In this document: positions 1 to 9,046 of the stretch, piece by piece
Position numbering within the stretch: the first letter of the stretch is position 1
Layout: each line of letters opens with the position of its first letter
Assembly: GCF_900411375.1 (NCBI RefSeq)
Contig: NZ_LS422992.1
Span: 99,924 to 163,923 of the forward strand
Direction of reading: 5' to 3'
From: Lentilactobacillus raoultii
GTDB lineage: Bacteria; Bacillota; Bacilli; Lactobacillales; Lactobacillaceae
Length of the DNA: 64,000 nt
The notes under the pieces: model-generated
Databases searched by the model: none
What the model was told of the DNA's origin: nothing
Seen by the model: only the letters and a program-made list of their open reading frames with translations
Program-made: the position numbers and the translations under genes

Positions 1-756
1 ACTTCTTCAACCAAAGAGGTTCCTGATTTCACAAGTACACTCAACAAGGGCGTTAAGGGACTTAAAATTGGGATTCCAACTGAGTTTATGGCTCAAGGAT
101 TGGATGAAGATGTGAAGCGAGTTGTTGATCAAACAGCTGACACCTTTAAAAAGCTGGGTGCAACGGTTGATGAAGTGTCCTTACCGCACACGAAATACGG
201 GGTTGCTGCTTATTACATCATTTCTTCGTCTGAAGCTTCATCAAACCTGCAACGATTTGACGGGATTCGATATGGTCGACGTGCTAAGGATGTTAAAAAC
301 TTAGAAGAACTCTATGTTAAATCACGTTCTGAAGGCTTTGGCGATGAGGTTAAGCGTCGAATTATGTTAGGGACATTCTCATTATCAGCCGGCTTTTATG
401 ACGCTTACTTCAAAAAAGCCGCACAAGTCCGAACGTTAATGATCAATGACTTTACCAAGGTCTTTAAGGACTATGATTTGATCTTGGCACCAACAGCACC
501 GACGCCGGCTTATGGGATTGGGGAAGATGTTTCCGATCCGATGACGATGTATATGAATGATGTTTTAACTTTACCGGTTAACCTTGCCGGTCTTCCAGGA
601 ATGTCCATTCCTGCTGGTTTTTCAAAAGGATTACCAGTTGGCGTTCAACTAATTGGCCGGCCTTATGATGAGTTGACAATCTATCAAGCTGGGAATGCCT
701 TTGAACAAGATACAGATTTTTCAAAACAAGCACCAAAGATGGGAGGAAGCAACTAA
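1..756 (+). CDS. gatA: Glutamyl-tRNA(Gln)/aspartyl-tRNA(Asn) amidotransferase subunit A, C-terminal part
   Basis: The reading frame is open from the first base, so the 5' part of the gene lies outside the window; 251 C-terminal residues are visible. They match the back half of the amidase-signature subunit that releases ammonia from glutamine and feeds it to GatB to correct mischarged tRNA(Gln). The catalytic Ser-cisSer-Lys region is upstream and not visible. The stretch [18 protein letters not shown] and the glycine-rich [14 protein letters not shown] with LPVGVQLIG are typical of GatA C-termini. The stop codon overlaps the gatB start by one base (TAATG), as expected for translational coupling inside gatCAB. 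Confidence 0.95.
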   Translation, partial: TSSTKEVPDFTSTLNKGVKGLKIGIPTEFMAQGLDEDVKRVVDQTADTFKKLGATVDEVSLPHTKYGVAAYYIISSSEASSNLQRFDGIRYGRRAKDVKNLEELYVKSRSEGFGDEVKRRIMLGTFSLSAGFYDAYFKKAAQVRTLMINDFTKVFKDYDLILAPTAPTPAYGIGEDVSDPMTMYMNDVLTLPVNLAGLPGMSIPAGFSKGLPVGVQLIGRPYDELTIYQAGNAFEQDTDFSKQAPKMGGSN

Positions 757-2177
757 TGAATTTTGAAACAACGATTGGGTTGGAAGTCCATGTCGAACTA
801 AAAACGAAGTCAAAAATTTTTAGCCCTTCTCCTGTTGAGTTTGGTGATCAACCAAACGCAAATACGAATGTGATTGATTGGGGATATCCTGGTGTATTGC
901 CAACCACCAATAAGGGGGTTGTCCACGATGGCATTATGGCAGGCTTGGCATTACATGCTGAAATCCAACGTCATCCGCATTTTGATCGAAAGAACTATTT
1001 TTATCCTGATAACCCCAAAGCGTATCAAATTACGCAGTCTGAAAAGCCGATTGCCCATGATGGCTGGGTAGAAATTGAAATTGATGGCAAAAAGAAAAGA
1101 ATCGGCATTGCGGAAATGCATATTGAGGAAGATGCTGGTAAAAACACTCATGAAGCTGAACATTCTTTTGTGGACTTAAACCGTCAAGGAACCCCGTTAA
1201 TTGAAATTGTTTCAAAACCAGATATTACTTCTCCTGAAGAAGCATATGCCTACTTGGAACAATTAAGACAGATTGTCCAATTTACCGGCATTTCGGATGT
1301 CAAAATGGAAGAGGGTTCCATGCGAGTGGATACAAATATTTCAATTCGACCGATTGGCCAAAAGGAGTTTGGAACAAAGGTCGAAATGAAAAATATCAAC
1401 TCGTTTAATTATGTTCGAAAGAGTTTGGAATATGAAGAGCAACGCCAACAGCGTGTCTTAATGTCCGGTGGAACGATTCAACAGGAGACTCGTCGGTTCG
1501 ACGAAACGACAGGTCAGACTGAGTTGATGCGGGTTAAGGAAGGCTCTGATGATTACCGCTACTTCCCGGAACCGGATTTACCAGCTTTAAATATTTCTCA
1601 AGAGTGGATTGATCAGATCGCTAAGGAATTACCGGAACCACCGGCAAAGCGTCGTGAACGTTACGTTAACGAATTAGGAATTACTGATTACGATGCAATG
1701 GTGGTAACTCAAACTAAGGAAATGTCTGATTTCTTTGATCAAATGATTAGTGCGGGTGCTGATGCAAAATTAGCTGCCAATTATCTTCAAGGAAGCGTTA
1801 ATGAGTACCTCAATGATAATCAAGTTGATCTTCAGAATACTAAAATCACTCCAGAGCATCTGGCAACGATGATTAAGTTGATTACTGACGGCACGATTTC
1901 TTCAAAGATGGCCAAAAAGGTCTTTAAGGCCATCACTAAGGGTGAGGAACCGAAGAAGTTTGTTGAAGAAAAAGGCATGGTTCAGTTATCAGATCCTGCT
2001 CAACTTCAACCACTTGTTGATAAAGTTGTGGCAGCTAACCCACAGTCTGTGGAAGACTTTCATAATGGTAAGGATCGAGCAATCGGCTTCTTGGTTGGTC
2101 AAATCATGAAAGAAACTCACGGGAAGGCTAACCCTCAGATTGTCAATAAATTATTGAAAGAGTCTATGAATAAGTAG
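756..2177 (+). CDS. gatB: Glutamyl-tRNA(Gln)/aspartyl-tRNA(Asn) amidotransferase subunit B
   Basis: This is full-length GatB (473 residues), the subunit that binds mischarged Glu-tRNA(Gln), activates the glutamate with ATP and transamidates it. The N-terminus begins with [20 protein letters not shown], the hallmark GatB start, followed by the kinase-like cradle ([44 protein letters not shown]) and a C-terminal YqeY-like helical domain ending near [17 protein letters not shown] sequence inside the end of gatA lies at the correct distance from the ATG. It forms one operon with gatA, and dagK follows after 12 bases. Confidence 0.97.
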   Translation: MNFETTIGLEVHVELKTKSKIFSPSPVEFGDQPNANTNVIDWGYPGVLPTTNKGVVHDGIMAGLALHAEIQRHPHFDRKNYFYPDNPKAYQITQSEKPIAHDGWVEIEIDGKKKRIGIAEMHIEEDAGKNTHEAEHSFVDLNRQGTPLIEIVSKPDITSPEEAYAYLEQLRQIVQFTGISDVKMEEGSMRVDTNISIRPIGQKEFGTKVEMKNINSFNYVRKSLEYEEQRQQRVLMSGGTIQQETRRFDETTGQTELMRVKEGSDDYRYFPEPDLPALNISQEWIDQIAKELPEPPAKRRERYVNELGITDYDAMVVTQTKEMSDFFDQMISAGADAKLAANYLQGSVNEYLNDNQVDLQNTKITPEHLATMIKLITDGTISSKMAKKVFKAITKGEEPKKFVEEKGMVQLSDPAQLQPLVDKVVAANPQSVEDFHNGKDRAIGFLVGQIMKETHGKANPQIVNKLLKESMNK

Positions 2178-2189
2178 AAGGTCGGAATT

Positions 2190-3197
2190 GTGATGCGAAA
2201 ACGGGCAAGAGTGATATATAATCCAACTTCCGGAAGGGAAATTTTAAAGCAGAAAATGGTTGATATCTTGGATGTCTTCGAACACGCCGGATATGAAACC
2301 AGCGCTTTTGCGACCACTCCGGAAAAGGATTCCGCAAAGAACGAAGCACGGCGAGCTGCCCAAGATGGGTTTGAATTAATTGTTGCGGCTGGTGGTGATG
2401 GGACGATTAATGAAGTTGCGAATGGTGTGGCAGCACTAAAAAAGCGTCCCCAAATGGCCATTATTCCTGCTGGAACAACTAATGATTACGCACGAGCACT
2501 TCATATACCGCGTGAAGACCCGGTTGAAGCTGCCAAGATTATTTATAAGAACCAGATGATCAAAATGGATATTGGCCGAGCTGGTGAAAATTATTTCATT
2601 AACATTGCGGCTGGTGGTTTACTAACTGAATTAACGTATGATGTCCCATCAGATTTAAAAACCTTCTTTGGCTATTTTGCTTACTTGGTTAAAGGTGCTG
2701 AACTCCTTCCAAGAATTAAGCCGATTGAAATGGACATCAAATATGATGAAGGCGAATTTAAAGGAAAAGCATCGATGTTCTTCTTGGCATTGACTAATTC
2801 TGTTGGTGGATTTGAACAAATCGTTCCGGATGCATCACTGGATGATGGAAAATTTACGTTAATTATTGTAAAAACCAGTAATTTAGTAGAAATTCTTCAC
2901 TTAGCTTCAAAGGTGTTTAACGGTGGCCGGCACGTTGATGATCCACGAATTATTTACAAAAAGACGCGTAAAGTCATGGCCAAACCTGTTAAAACCGATG
3001 ATCGGATGTTAATTAATCTTGACGGTGAATACGGTGGGGATGCGCCAATGACTTTTGTTGATTTAAGGCAACACATCACATTTTTTGCCAACCTTGATGA
3101 AATTCCAGATGATGCTTATTCTGATGAAACTAATGAAATGAGACAAGTCGAGCAGAACTTCGTCAAAGGTGTTGACAAGTTACCCGATAAAGAATAG
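2190..3197 (+). CDS. dagK: Diacylglycerol kinase / lipid kinase (DagK, YegS family)
   Basis: This 335-residue soluble lipid kinase phosphorylates diacylglycerol to phosphatidic acid and so recycles the diacylglycerol left by lipoteichoic acid synthesis. Visible features are RVIYNPTSGRE at the N-terminus, the nucleotide-binding GGDGTINEVANG around residues 70-80 and PAGTTNDYARAL, all diagnostic of the DAGK catalytic domain. The start is either GTG 2190 or the adjacent ATG 2193; a GAAGG sequence precedes both. It follows gatB closely, a linkage common in Firmicutes. LtaS, which generates diacylglycerol, is encoded elsewhere in this window (60788-62851). Confidence 0.95.
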   Translation: MMRKRARVIYNPTSGREILKQKMVDILDVFEHAGYETSAFATTPEKDSAKNEARRAAQDGFELIVAAGGDGTINEVANGVAALKKRPQMAIIPAGTTNDYARALHIPREDPVEAAKIIYKNQMIKMDIGRAGENYFINIAAGGLLTELTYDVPSDLKTFFGYFAYLVKGAELLPRIKPIEMDIKYDEGEFKGKASMFFLALTNSVGGFEQIVPDASLDDGKFTLIIVKTSNLVEILHLASKVFNGGRHVDDPRIIYKKTRKVMAKPVKTDDRMLINLDGEYGGDAPMTFVDLRQHITFFANLDEIPDDAYSDETNEMRQVEQNFVKGVDKLPDKE

Positions 3198-3282
3198 TTT
3201 AATAAGTTGTTGAAGAAAATTGCGATTCGAATTCTCGACTCGCAATTTTTATTTTTAAATGGATTAATTAAAGGTGAATAAA

Positions 3283-4656
3283 ATGAAGACACAAGTACCT
3301 GTTCAAAAAAATCAAAAATACGACGTTGAGGTGACGGATTTATCCTATCAAGGATTAGGCGTTGCGAAAATTGACGATTTTCCAATTTTTGTCGAAAATG
3401 CTTTACCAACAGAATTAGCTACTATTTTGGTTACAAAGGTCAAGAAAAATTTTGCATTTGGAAAAGCGCTTAAAATCATCCGTCAGAGCCAGGATCGAGT
3501 TAAGCCGATTGATGGCGCATATACCCAAACTGGGATTGCACCGCTTCAGCATTTGGCTTATCCGGCCCAATTAACGTTTAAACAACATCAAATTCAAACG
3601 GATTTTGCGAAGATGAAATTAGATGTTGAAGTTGCGCCGACCATCGGGATGGAAACCCCTTACCATTATCGAAACAAAGCGCAAATCCCTGTCAGAATGT
3701 TAAATGGTCGCTTACAAACTGGTTTTTACCGAAAACATTCTCATGATTTAGTTCCAATTGAGGACTTTTATATTCAGGATCCCGAGATTGATAAAGCGGT
3801 AGTGATTGTTCGAGACATCCTTAGAAAGTTCCAGATAACGCCCTATGATGAACAAACGCATCGTGGCGTCATTCGGAATATTATGGTTCGAAGAGGTCAC
3901 TACTCACACGAGATGATGGTCGTGTTAATCACTAAGAGTAAAAAGTTACCAAGTCAATCAGATCTGGTTTCTGAAATTGTTGAACAGTTGCCAGAAGTTA
4001 AAAGTATCGTTCAAAACATTAATCCCAAAGCAACAAATGCGTTAATGGGAGAGAAAAACAAGGTTCTTTGGGGAAAAGGGTCGATTACTGATCAACTAAT
4101 GGGGCTGACCTTTGAAATCTCACCAAATTCATTTTATCAGGTTAATCCGATTCAAACAGAGAAGCTTTATCAATTAGCCATTCAAAAAGCCCAATTAAAT
4201 AAGGATGACACGGTAATTGATGCTTATTGTGGCATTGGGACAATTTCGTTATCATTAGCTAAAGTTGTCAAAAAAGTTTACGGAGTCGAAATTGTTCCTG
4301 AAGCAATTGAGGATGCAAAACGAAATGCCAAACTAAATAACATCACTAACTGTCGATTTATGGTTGGTAAAGCAGAGGAACAACTTGCAAAATGGCAAAA
4401 GGAAGGCTTAAAGCCGGATGTGATTGTGGTCGATCCGCCACGTAAAGGACTAGCTGAAAGTTTGATTCGAAGTGTGGCAGAAATGTCGCCACAACGATTA
4501 ATCTACGTTTCCTGTAACCCGGCCACTTTAGCTAGGGATGCTAAATTATTTAGCGAGCATGGCTATCAAATTAATCAGCCAATTCAACCTGTTGACCAAT
4601 TTCCACAAACTGTTCACGTGGAGTCAGTTACGGTCCTAGAACGCATAGGAAAATAG
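3283..4656 (+). CDS. rlmD: 23S rRNA (uracil-C5) methyltransferase, RlmD/RumA-type
   Basis: This S-adenosylmethionine-dependent rRNA uracil-5 methyltransferase has about 457 residues. An N-terminal TRAM domain (YDVEVTDLSYQGLGVAKI, roughly residues 9-60) is followed by a linker and the Rossmann methyltransferase domain, with the SAM motif DAYCGIGTISLSLA. The motif VDPPRKGL and the catalytic cysteine motif YVSCNPATLARD are both present. An in-frame GTG exists at 3274, but AAGGTG at 3271-3276 is well spaced for ATG 3283, so the ATG is preferred. Bacilli often have two paralogues (RlmCD-like), so the exact target uridine is not certain. Confidence 0.92.
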   Translation: MKTQVPVQKNQKYDVEVTDLSYQGLGVAKIDDFPIFVENALPTELATILVTKVKKNFAFGKALKIIRQSQDRVKPIDGAYTQTGIAPLQHLAYPAQLTFKQHQIQTDFAKMKLDVEVAPTIGMETPYHYRNKAQIPVRMLNGRLQTGFYRKHSHDLVPIEDFYIQDPEIDKAVVIVRDILRKFQITPYDEQTHRGVIRNIMVRRGHYSHEMMVVLITKSKKLPSQSDLVSEIVEQLPEVKSIVQNINPKATNALMGEKNKVLWGKGSITDQLMGLTFEISPNSFYQVNPIQTEKLYQLAIQKAQLNKDDTVIDAYCGIGTISLSLAKVVKKVYGVEIVPEAIEDAKRNAKLNNITNCRFMVGKAEEQLAKWQKEGLKPDVIVVDPPRKGLAESLIRSVAEMSPQRLIYVSCNPATLARDAKLFSEHGYQINQPIQPVDQFPQTVHVESVTVLERIGK

Positions 4657-4695
4657 CTGATAAACCTTTTTACATCAGTGCTTATGATGATCAAG

Positions 4696-4740
4696 AGTGT
4701 ACTTTTCCCTTTCTGCATGATTGGAATTAGTACACTTTTT
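4696..4740 (+). terminator. Rho-independent terminator after rlmD
   Basis: A perfect 8-bp inverted repeat, AGTGTACT at 4696-4703 and AGTACACT at 4729-4736, encloses an inner TTCC/GGAA pairing and is followed by a run of T. It lies 40 bases after the rlmD stop. Confidence 0.75.
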
Positions 4741-5040
4741 GCTTTTTGGCTGGAGGGTCGAGTTCTCTATATCCTATTTCTACAGTCGGGTGTACAATGG
4801 TTCAATTTAGTGGGACGGTAGTATACTCGACATATAATATTAATGAGGATAAATGTTTTGAGGGACTGTCAACTAAAAAGCAACAGCGCGTGAAAGAAAA
4901 ATCGCGGTGGTGAGTATTTGATATTACTTCACATTATGGTGAGTGGAATGTAGACGGCGATTCTGTTCAGGCTTGCTTCTGGTCAGTCAAAAAGACATAA
5001 ATTCATAAAATGTGGCACTTGAAGAAAGGAGAAAAAGTTC
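4741..5040. other. Intergenic stretch before the orphan gene
   Basis: No convincing gene is seen in this 300-base stretch. A TATAAT at 4833-4838 could be a -10 element but has no good -35. Short open frames here lack ribosome binding sites. The end holds the AAGGAG of the following gene. Confidence 0.4.
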
Positions 5041-5430
5041 ATGAAGTTTATCCAATATGATTTATCGGGTGAGGTAGTCAAACAATACTCGACCGACTTT
5101 AATAAGTTGAAAGCTTACCCTCTAGGGGAAAAAGTTAGGATCACCTTGAATGATGAAACGGTATATATAGGCTTCTGGGATACTTGGTTAGGTCAGGAGA
5201 CAGTCAAAGTAGTTGATATTAGTAGATATGATTTAGATGAAAACACTTCTAAATTAAGAAGTGGTAATCAACTAACTACGTTTGTACCGACTAGTGAAAT
5301 CGTCAAAATTGAAGCAATTCTGTACAGTAATCCACGCTGGGGAACAAGACCGACTAATAATTTTGAATTTTCTAACCCCGTAAAAATGGATCCAGAACTA
5401 GATCAGCTCAAGAATTTGCCTAAAAAATAA
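5041..5430 (+). CDS. Hypothetical protein, 129 residues
   Basis: The gene is real by context: ATG preceded by GAAAGGAG at good spacing, a 129-codon frame and ordinary local codon use. I do not recognise the family. The protein is soluble, with no signal peptide or membrane segment. It appears rich in beta strands (ITLNDETVYIGFWD), possibly a small barrel of the SH3 or Sm kind, and has a charged, proline-containing C-terminal tail. It is transcribed alone: a terminator lies upstream after rlmD, and a noncoding region of almost 400 bases separates it from opuA. Function unknown. Confidence 0.7.
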   Translation: MKFIQYDLSGEVVKQYSTDFNKLKAYPLGEKVRITLNDETVYIGFWDTWLGQETVKVVDISRYDLDENTSKLRSGNQLTTFVPTSEIVKIEAILYSNPRWGTRPTNNFEFSNPVKMDPELDQLKNLPKK

Positions 5431-5713
5431 GCACATAGACAAAATAATTGAGTGCTGCAATTCGATTATTTACATTTTAGCTTTAATTTAATCTGTTCTT
5501 GATTCTTTTTAATTGATTGCATATTGTTGGGAAGAAATCATGGCGATAAACGACCCAATTAAATTGATCTTAAATCCATCATAAACTTTTAGCTTTCATC
5601 AGTTTAAAAAATAAATTGTGTAAGAGTTAATCTGAATAGAAAACCCTGTTGAAGGCGCTTCTGACAAGGTCATCCATTAAGAATTGATTTGTTATTTTGA
5701 GACAATCATTTGA
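5431..5713. other. Intergenic stretch after the orphan gene
   Basis: No gene is seen. A 10-bp imperfect stem (AAATAATTGA pairing with TCGATTATTT with one G-T pair) lies near 5442-5472 and might end the orphan transcript, but the T-run is poor. The rest is AT-rich with many stops on both strands. Confidence 0.4.
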
Positions 5714-5743
5714 TTGAAACTTAAATTTTTGTTATGGTAATAA
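5714..5743 (+). promoter_or_regulatory. Candidate promoter of the opuA operon
   Basis: TTGAAA at 5714-5719, an 18-base spacer, and TAATAA at 5738-5743 form a plausible sigma-A promoter about 80 bases before the opuAA start. It lies upstream of the hairpin at 5769-5796. Confidence 0.45.
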
Positions 5744-5768
5744 TCGTTATTCTTTTGTGAAAAATACG

Positions 5769-5796
5769 TGACACCCTGCTAGAGTGTCATTTTTTA
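5769..5796 (+). terminator. Terminator-like hairpin directly before opuAA
   Basis: TGACAC (5769-5774) pairs perfectly with GTGTCA (5784-5789) and is followed by seven T, an intrinsic-terminator shape. It ends about 20 bases before the opuAA ribosome binding site and downstream of the candidate promoter at 5714. It may therefore be a leader attenuator rather than the end of an upstream transcript. Confidence 0.6.
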
Positions 5797-5825
5797 TAGC
5801 TTGAATTTTAATGAAGGAGGAGTAC

Positions 5826-7025
5826 ATGGCAGAAAAACTTAAGGTGCAAAATCTGACTAAAATATTTGGTAGAAGAATTCAGAAAGCCCAAGAACTTGTT
5901 AAAGCAGGAAAGTCTAAGGCGGAAATTCTAAACTCAGTTGGGGCAACCGTTGGTGTTAACAATGCCTCGTTCACGGTTAATGATGGTGAAATCTTCGTGA
6001 TTATGGGGCTTTCCGGTAGTGGGAAGTCGACAATCATTCGAATGATTAATCGATTAATTGAGCCGACTTCCGGTAAAATTTTTATTGATGGACAAGATCT
6101 GACAAAATTGGAAAAAAAAGAATTACTTAATGTCAGACGTAAGAAAATGAGTATGGTATTTCAAAACTTTGCCTTATTTCCTAATCGGACGATTCTGGAA
6201 AATACTGCTTACGGCTTGGAAATTCAAGGGGTTGATAAGGATGTCCGACATCAAAAAGCCCATGAAGCTTTGGAATTAGTTGGCCTCCATGGCTATGATG
6301 ATCAGTTCCCAACGCAACTTTCAGGAGGTATGCAACAACGGGTTGGTCTTGCCAGAGCTTTAGCCAATAACTCGGAAATCTTATTAATGGATGAGGCGTT
6401 CTCAGCTCTGGATCCGCTTAATCGAAAAGATATGCAGGATGAGTTATTGGATTTGCAAGAGAACCTTCATAAAACCATTGTCTTTATTTCCCATGACTTA
6501 AATGAAGCCCTACGAATCGGTGATCGAATTATGATTATGAAGGATGGGGAAGTTGTTCAAATTGGGACTCCCGAAGAGATCTTAACTCAACCTGCAGATG
6601 AGTACGTTGAACGGTTCATCGAAGACGTTGATCGAACCAAGGTTCTAACAGCTTCAAATGTCATGATTCGACCAAATACCGTGAACATTGACAAAGACGG
6701 TCCTCGAATTACCATGCGCCGAATGCTTGAAAATGAAATTTCATCCGTTTATGTTGTCAATAATCAGCGCAAATTCATTGGAATCGTGGATGCCAGTCAT
6801 GTGATGGATTTGATTCGGAAAAAGATCACTAAATTGGATTCGGTCGTTCAGCGGGATGTGCCAACGACATCGCCAGATACACCGATTACGACAATTATGG
6901 AAGAGATCTCTGAAACCTCTATTCCGTTCGCTGTGGTTGATGATCAAAATCATTTATTGGGAATTATCATTCGTGGTGCTGTTCTAGGCGCAATTTCAGG
7001 AAATGAGGTGAATGTAGATGAGTAA
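5826..7025 (+). CDS. opuAA: Glycine betaine/proline-type ABC transporter, ATP-binding subunit with CBS domains
   Basis: This is the ATPase of an osmolyte importer (399 residues). It has the long N-terminal insert typical of ProV/OpuAA/GbuA, then Walker A GLSGSGKS, Q-loop VFQNFALFP, signature LSGGMQQRVGLARAL, Walker B ILLMDEAFSALDP and the H-loop HDLNEAL. Two CBS domains follow from about residue 275; in OpuA these sense ionic strength or cyclic di-AMP. An in-frame ATG at 5811 exists, but AAGGAGGAG at 5814-5822 sits at the right distance for ATG 5826. It overlaps opuAB by 8 bases. Substrate (betaine, carnitine or proline) is inferred from the family. Confidence 0.94.
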   Translation: MAEKLKVQNLTKIFGRRIQKAQELVKAGKSKAEILNSVGATVGVNNASFTVNDGEIFVIMGLSGSGKSTIIRMINRLIEPTSGKIFIDGQDLTKLEKKELLNVRRKKMSMVFQNFALFPNRTILENTAYGLEIQGVDKDVRHQKAHEALELVGLHGYDDQFPTQLSGGMQQRVGLARALANNSEILLMDEAFSALDPLNRKDMQDELLDLQENLHKTIVFISHDLNEALRIGDRIMIMKDGEVVQIGTPEEILTQPADEYVERFIEDVDRTKVLTASNVMIRPNTVNIDKDGPRITMRRMLENEISSVYVVNNQRKFIGIVDASHVMDLIRKKITKLDSVVQRDVPTTSPDTPITTIMEEISETSIPFAVVDDQNHLLGIIIRGAVLGAISGNEVNVDE

Positions 7026-7869
7026 TTTACCACAGTTACCAGTCTCAAGCTGGATTAATCATTTTGTTAATTGGTTGGAAGGCTTTACCGGTTTCTTTAA
7101 CGGGATCACTAATTTTATCGGTGGCATTATCAACGGGATTCAATGGGTTTTTGATTTGATCCCAATCTGGTTGTTTATTGTTTTGGTAGTCGGCGGGACC
7201 TATTGGCTTAACCGAAAAACCAAGCATTGGCCATTACTTATATTTGAAATACTTGGTCTACTTTACGTTTGGAATCAAAACTATTGGCGGGATATGACTC
7301 AGACATTGACACTGGTGTTGACATCAAGTTTGATTGCATTGGTAATTGGCGTCCCAATTGGTATTTGGATGGCTAAGTCAAAAGTAGTGGAGGTTATTGT
7401 CAAGCCAATTCTTGACTTTATGCAGACAATGCCAGCCTTTGTTTATTTGATTCCAGCGGTTGCCTTTTTCGGAATTGGAATGGTTCCTGGTGTAATTGCG
7501 TCGGTTATTTTTGCAATGCCACCGACTATTCGAATGACCAATTTGGGAATCCGTCAAGTGCCGGCAGATTTGATTGAAGCAGCTGATTCGTATGGCTCGA
7601 CTTCTTGGCAAAAGTTAATTAAAGTTCAATTACCATTGGCTAAATCAACTTTAATGGCTGGTGTTAATCAAAGCATGATGCTATCGCTTTCCATGGTTGT
7701 GATTGCATCAATGATTGGTGCAATGGGACTAGGAAACAAGGTTTATTTTGCGGTTGGTCGAAATGATGCCGGAAGCGGATTTGCGGCCGGGCTGGCAATT
7801 GTCATCCTAGCTATAATCTTGGATCGGATTACGCAAGCCATTAATCGGAGCAAAACACCTAAGTCCTAG
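7018..7869 (+). CDS. opuAB: Glycine betaine/proline-type ABC transporter permease
   Basis: This 283-residue integral membrane permease belongs to the ProW/OpuAB family. Membrane segments are visible around WLFIVLVVGGTYWL, LTLVLTSSLIALVIGVPIGIW, FVYLIPAVAFFGIG, GVIASVIFAMPPTIRM and MVVIASMIGAMGLG. The EAA-type cytoplasmic loop, which contacts the ATPase, is recognisable near EAADSYGSTSWQKLIKVQLP. The start overlaps opuAA by 8 bases and opuAC follows after 12, so the three form one transcript. The permease and binding protein are separate genes here, unlike the fused OpuABC of lactococci. Confidence 0.94.
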   Translation: MSNLPQLPVSSWINHFVNWLEGFTGFFNGITNFIGGIINGIQWVFDLIPIWLFIVLVVGGTYWLNRKTKHWPLLIFEILGLLYVWNQNYWRDMTQTLTLVLTSSLIALVIGVPIGIWMAKSKVVEVIVKPILDFMQTMPAFVYLIPAVAFFGIGMVPGVIASVIFAMPPTIRMTNLGIRQVPADLIEAADSYGSTSWQKLIKVQLPLAKSTLMAGVNQSMMLSLSMVVIASMIGAMGLGNKVYFAVGRNDAGSGFAAGLAIVILAIILDRITQAINRSKTPKS

Positions 7870-7881
7870 AAAGGAGTCAAA

Positions 7882-8784
7882 ATGAAGAAAACAACCAATA
7901 AATTATTAATTTTTATTTCGGTCCTTTTTTCAATGATTCTTCTATCAGGCTGTTCTAGTCAAATGGCAAAATATAATCCTAAACAAAGCGTTGGTAAGCA
8001 GATTAATTACACGATTACCGGGATTGAAGCCGGTGCTGGTGAAATGGCGACCACTCAAAAAGCAATGAAAGCTTATGGGTTGGACAAAGGTAACTGGCAG
8101 CTTCAAACCAGTTCAACTGCTGCAATGCTGGCCACTTTGGGAAAATCAATTCGGTATAAGCAGCCCATTGTCATTACCGGATGGACGCCCCACTGGATGT
8201 TTACCAAGTACAAATTGAAGTTTTTAAAGGATCCCAAAAATATTTATGGGAAAACAGAAGATATTCATACCATTGTCAGAAAAGGGTTGAAAAAAGATAA
8301 ACCTGAAGCTTACGAAATGCTGAATCGGTTTAATTGGAAACCTGAGCAAATGTCATCCGTTATGTTGAAAGTTAATCATGGTGAGAGCCCACGGAAGGCG
8401 GCCAATGATTGGATTAAGCAACATAAATCCCAAGTTGACTCTTGGACTAAAGGACTTAAGCACGTTCATGGTCAAAAAATAAAATTGACCTACGTAGCTT
8501 GGGATTCTGAAATTGCTTCCACTAATTTAGTTGCTAACGTATTGCGGTCAATGGGGTATAAAGTGACGATTCAAGCAATGGAGTTGCAACCAATGTGGGC
8601 CTCCATTGCAACTAAAGCAGCTGATGCCACAGTTAGTGCCTGGTTACCCAATACGCAAGGGCTTTACTATAAAGATTTTAAAGGCCGATTTGTTGATTTA
8701 GGAAAGAATTTGCATGGGGCCAAAGTTGGGTTGGCAGTGCCCACTTATATGAAAAACGTCAATACTATCTCGGATTTAAAGTAA
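7882..8784 (+). CDS. opuAC: Glycine betaine-binding lipoprotein of the ABC transporter
   Basis: This substrate-binding protein of the osmolyte importer (300 residues) has a lipoprotein signal: positively charged MKKTTNK, a hydrophobic core and the lipobox LLSGC with the acylated cysteine at about residue 24. The mature part matches the OpuAC family (GIEAGAGEMATTQKAMKAYG, VITGWTPHWMF, VSAWLPNTQGLYY); tryptophans in these segments form the aromatic box that cages quaternary amines in this family. It is the last gene of the operon and is followed by a strong terminator. Confidence 0.93.
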   Translation: MKKTTNKLLIFISVLFSMILLSGCSSQMAKYNPKQSVGKQINYTITGIEAGAGEMATTQKAMKAYGLDKGNWQLQTSSTAAMLATLGKSIRYKQPIVITGWTPHWMFTKYKLKFLKDPKNIYGKTEDIHTIVRKGLKKDKPEAYEMLNRFNWKPEQMSSVMLKVNHGESPRKAANDWIKQHKSQVDSWTKGLKHVHGQKIKLTYVAWDSEIASTNLVANVLRSMGYKVTIQAMELQPMWASIATKAADATVSAWLPNTQGLYYKDFKGRFVDLGKNLHGAKVGLAVPTYMKNVNTISDLK

Positions 8785-8850
8785 ATTTAATAAGAAACTA
8801 CCTGATCGTCACTCAACTTTTTTAAAGGTATCTGATGATAGTCAGTCCAA

Positions 8851-8884
8851 GACCGGAACGTTAAAACGTCGCCGGCCTTTTTTA
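8851..8884 (+). terminator. Rho-independent terminator of the opuA operon
   Basis: GACCGG and ACGT on the left pair with ACGT and CCGGCC on the right around a TAAA loop, with a small asymmetry, and are followed by a T-run. Confidence 0.8.
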
Positions 8885-8961
8885 TTAGTCTCTAAATTTA
8901 ATCAGTTGGTAAGCTGGATGCGCACGCTGCCATTAGCGTTAAATCGAATGTTTTTGATAGG

Positions 8962-8975
8962 TGAAAATTATTTCA
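8962..8975 (+). promoter_or_regulatory. Candidate regulator operator upstream of deoC
   Basis: TGAAA-ATTA-TTTCA is a perfect short palindrome about 45-58 bases before the predicted transcription start of the deo operon. B. subtilis DeoR, a SorC-family repressor, binds a palindrome of similar TGAA/TTCA character at about -60 to -43 of its target. The SorC-type regulator at 11717 is the likely partner. The link is inference. Confidence 0.45.
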
Positions 8976-8984
8976 TCGTCGTTC

Positions 8985-9013
8985 TTTACATTTGTTCACA
9001 ATTCCGGTATGAT
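8985..9013 (+). promoter_or_regulatory. Promoter of the deo operon
   Basis: TTTACA at 8985-8990, exactly 17 bases, then TATGAT at 9008-9013. This is a near-consensus sigma-A promoter 34 bases before the deoC start codon. Confidence 0.8.
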
Positions 9014-9046
9014 AATTTTGTAAATAATGAAAGGGGTTACATCACT

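Noticed and set aside
8906..9046. N-terminal extension of DeoC by 47 codons
   Set aside because: The stretch contains a near-perfect promoter, and the resulting protein would be longer than the family; ATG 9047 has a good ribosome binding site.
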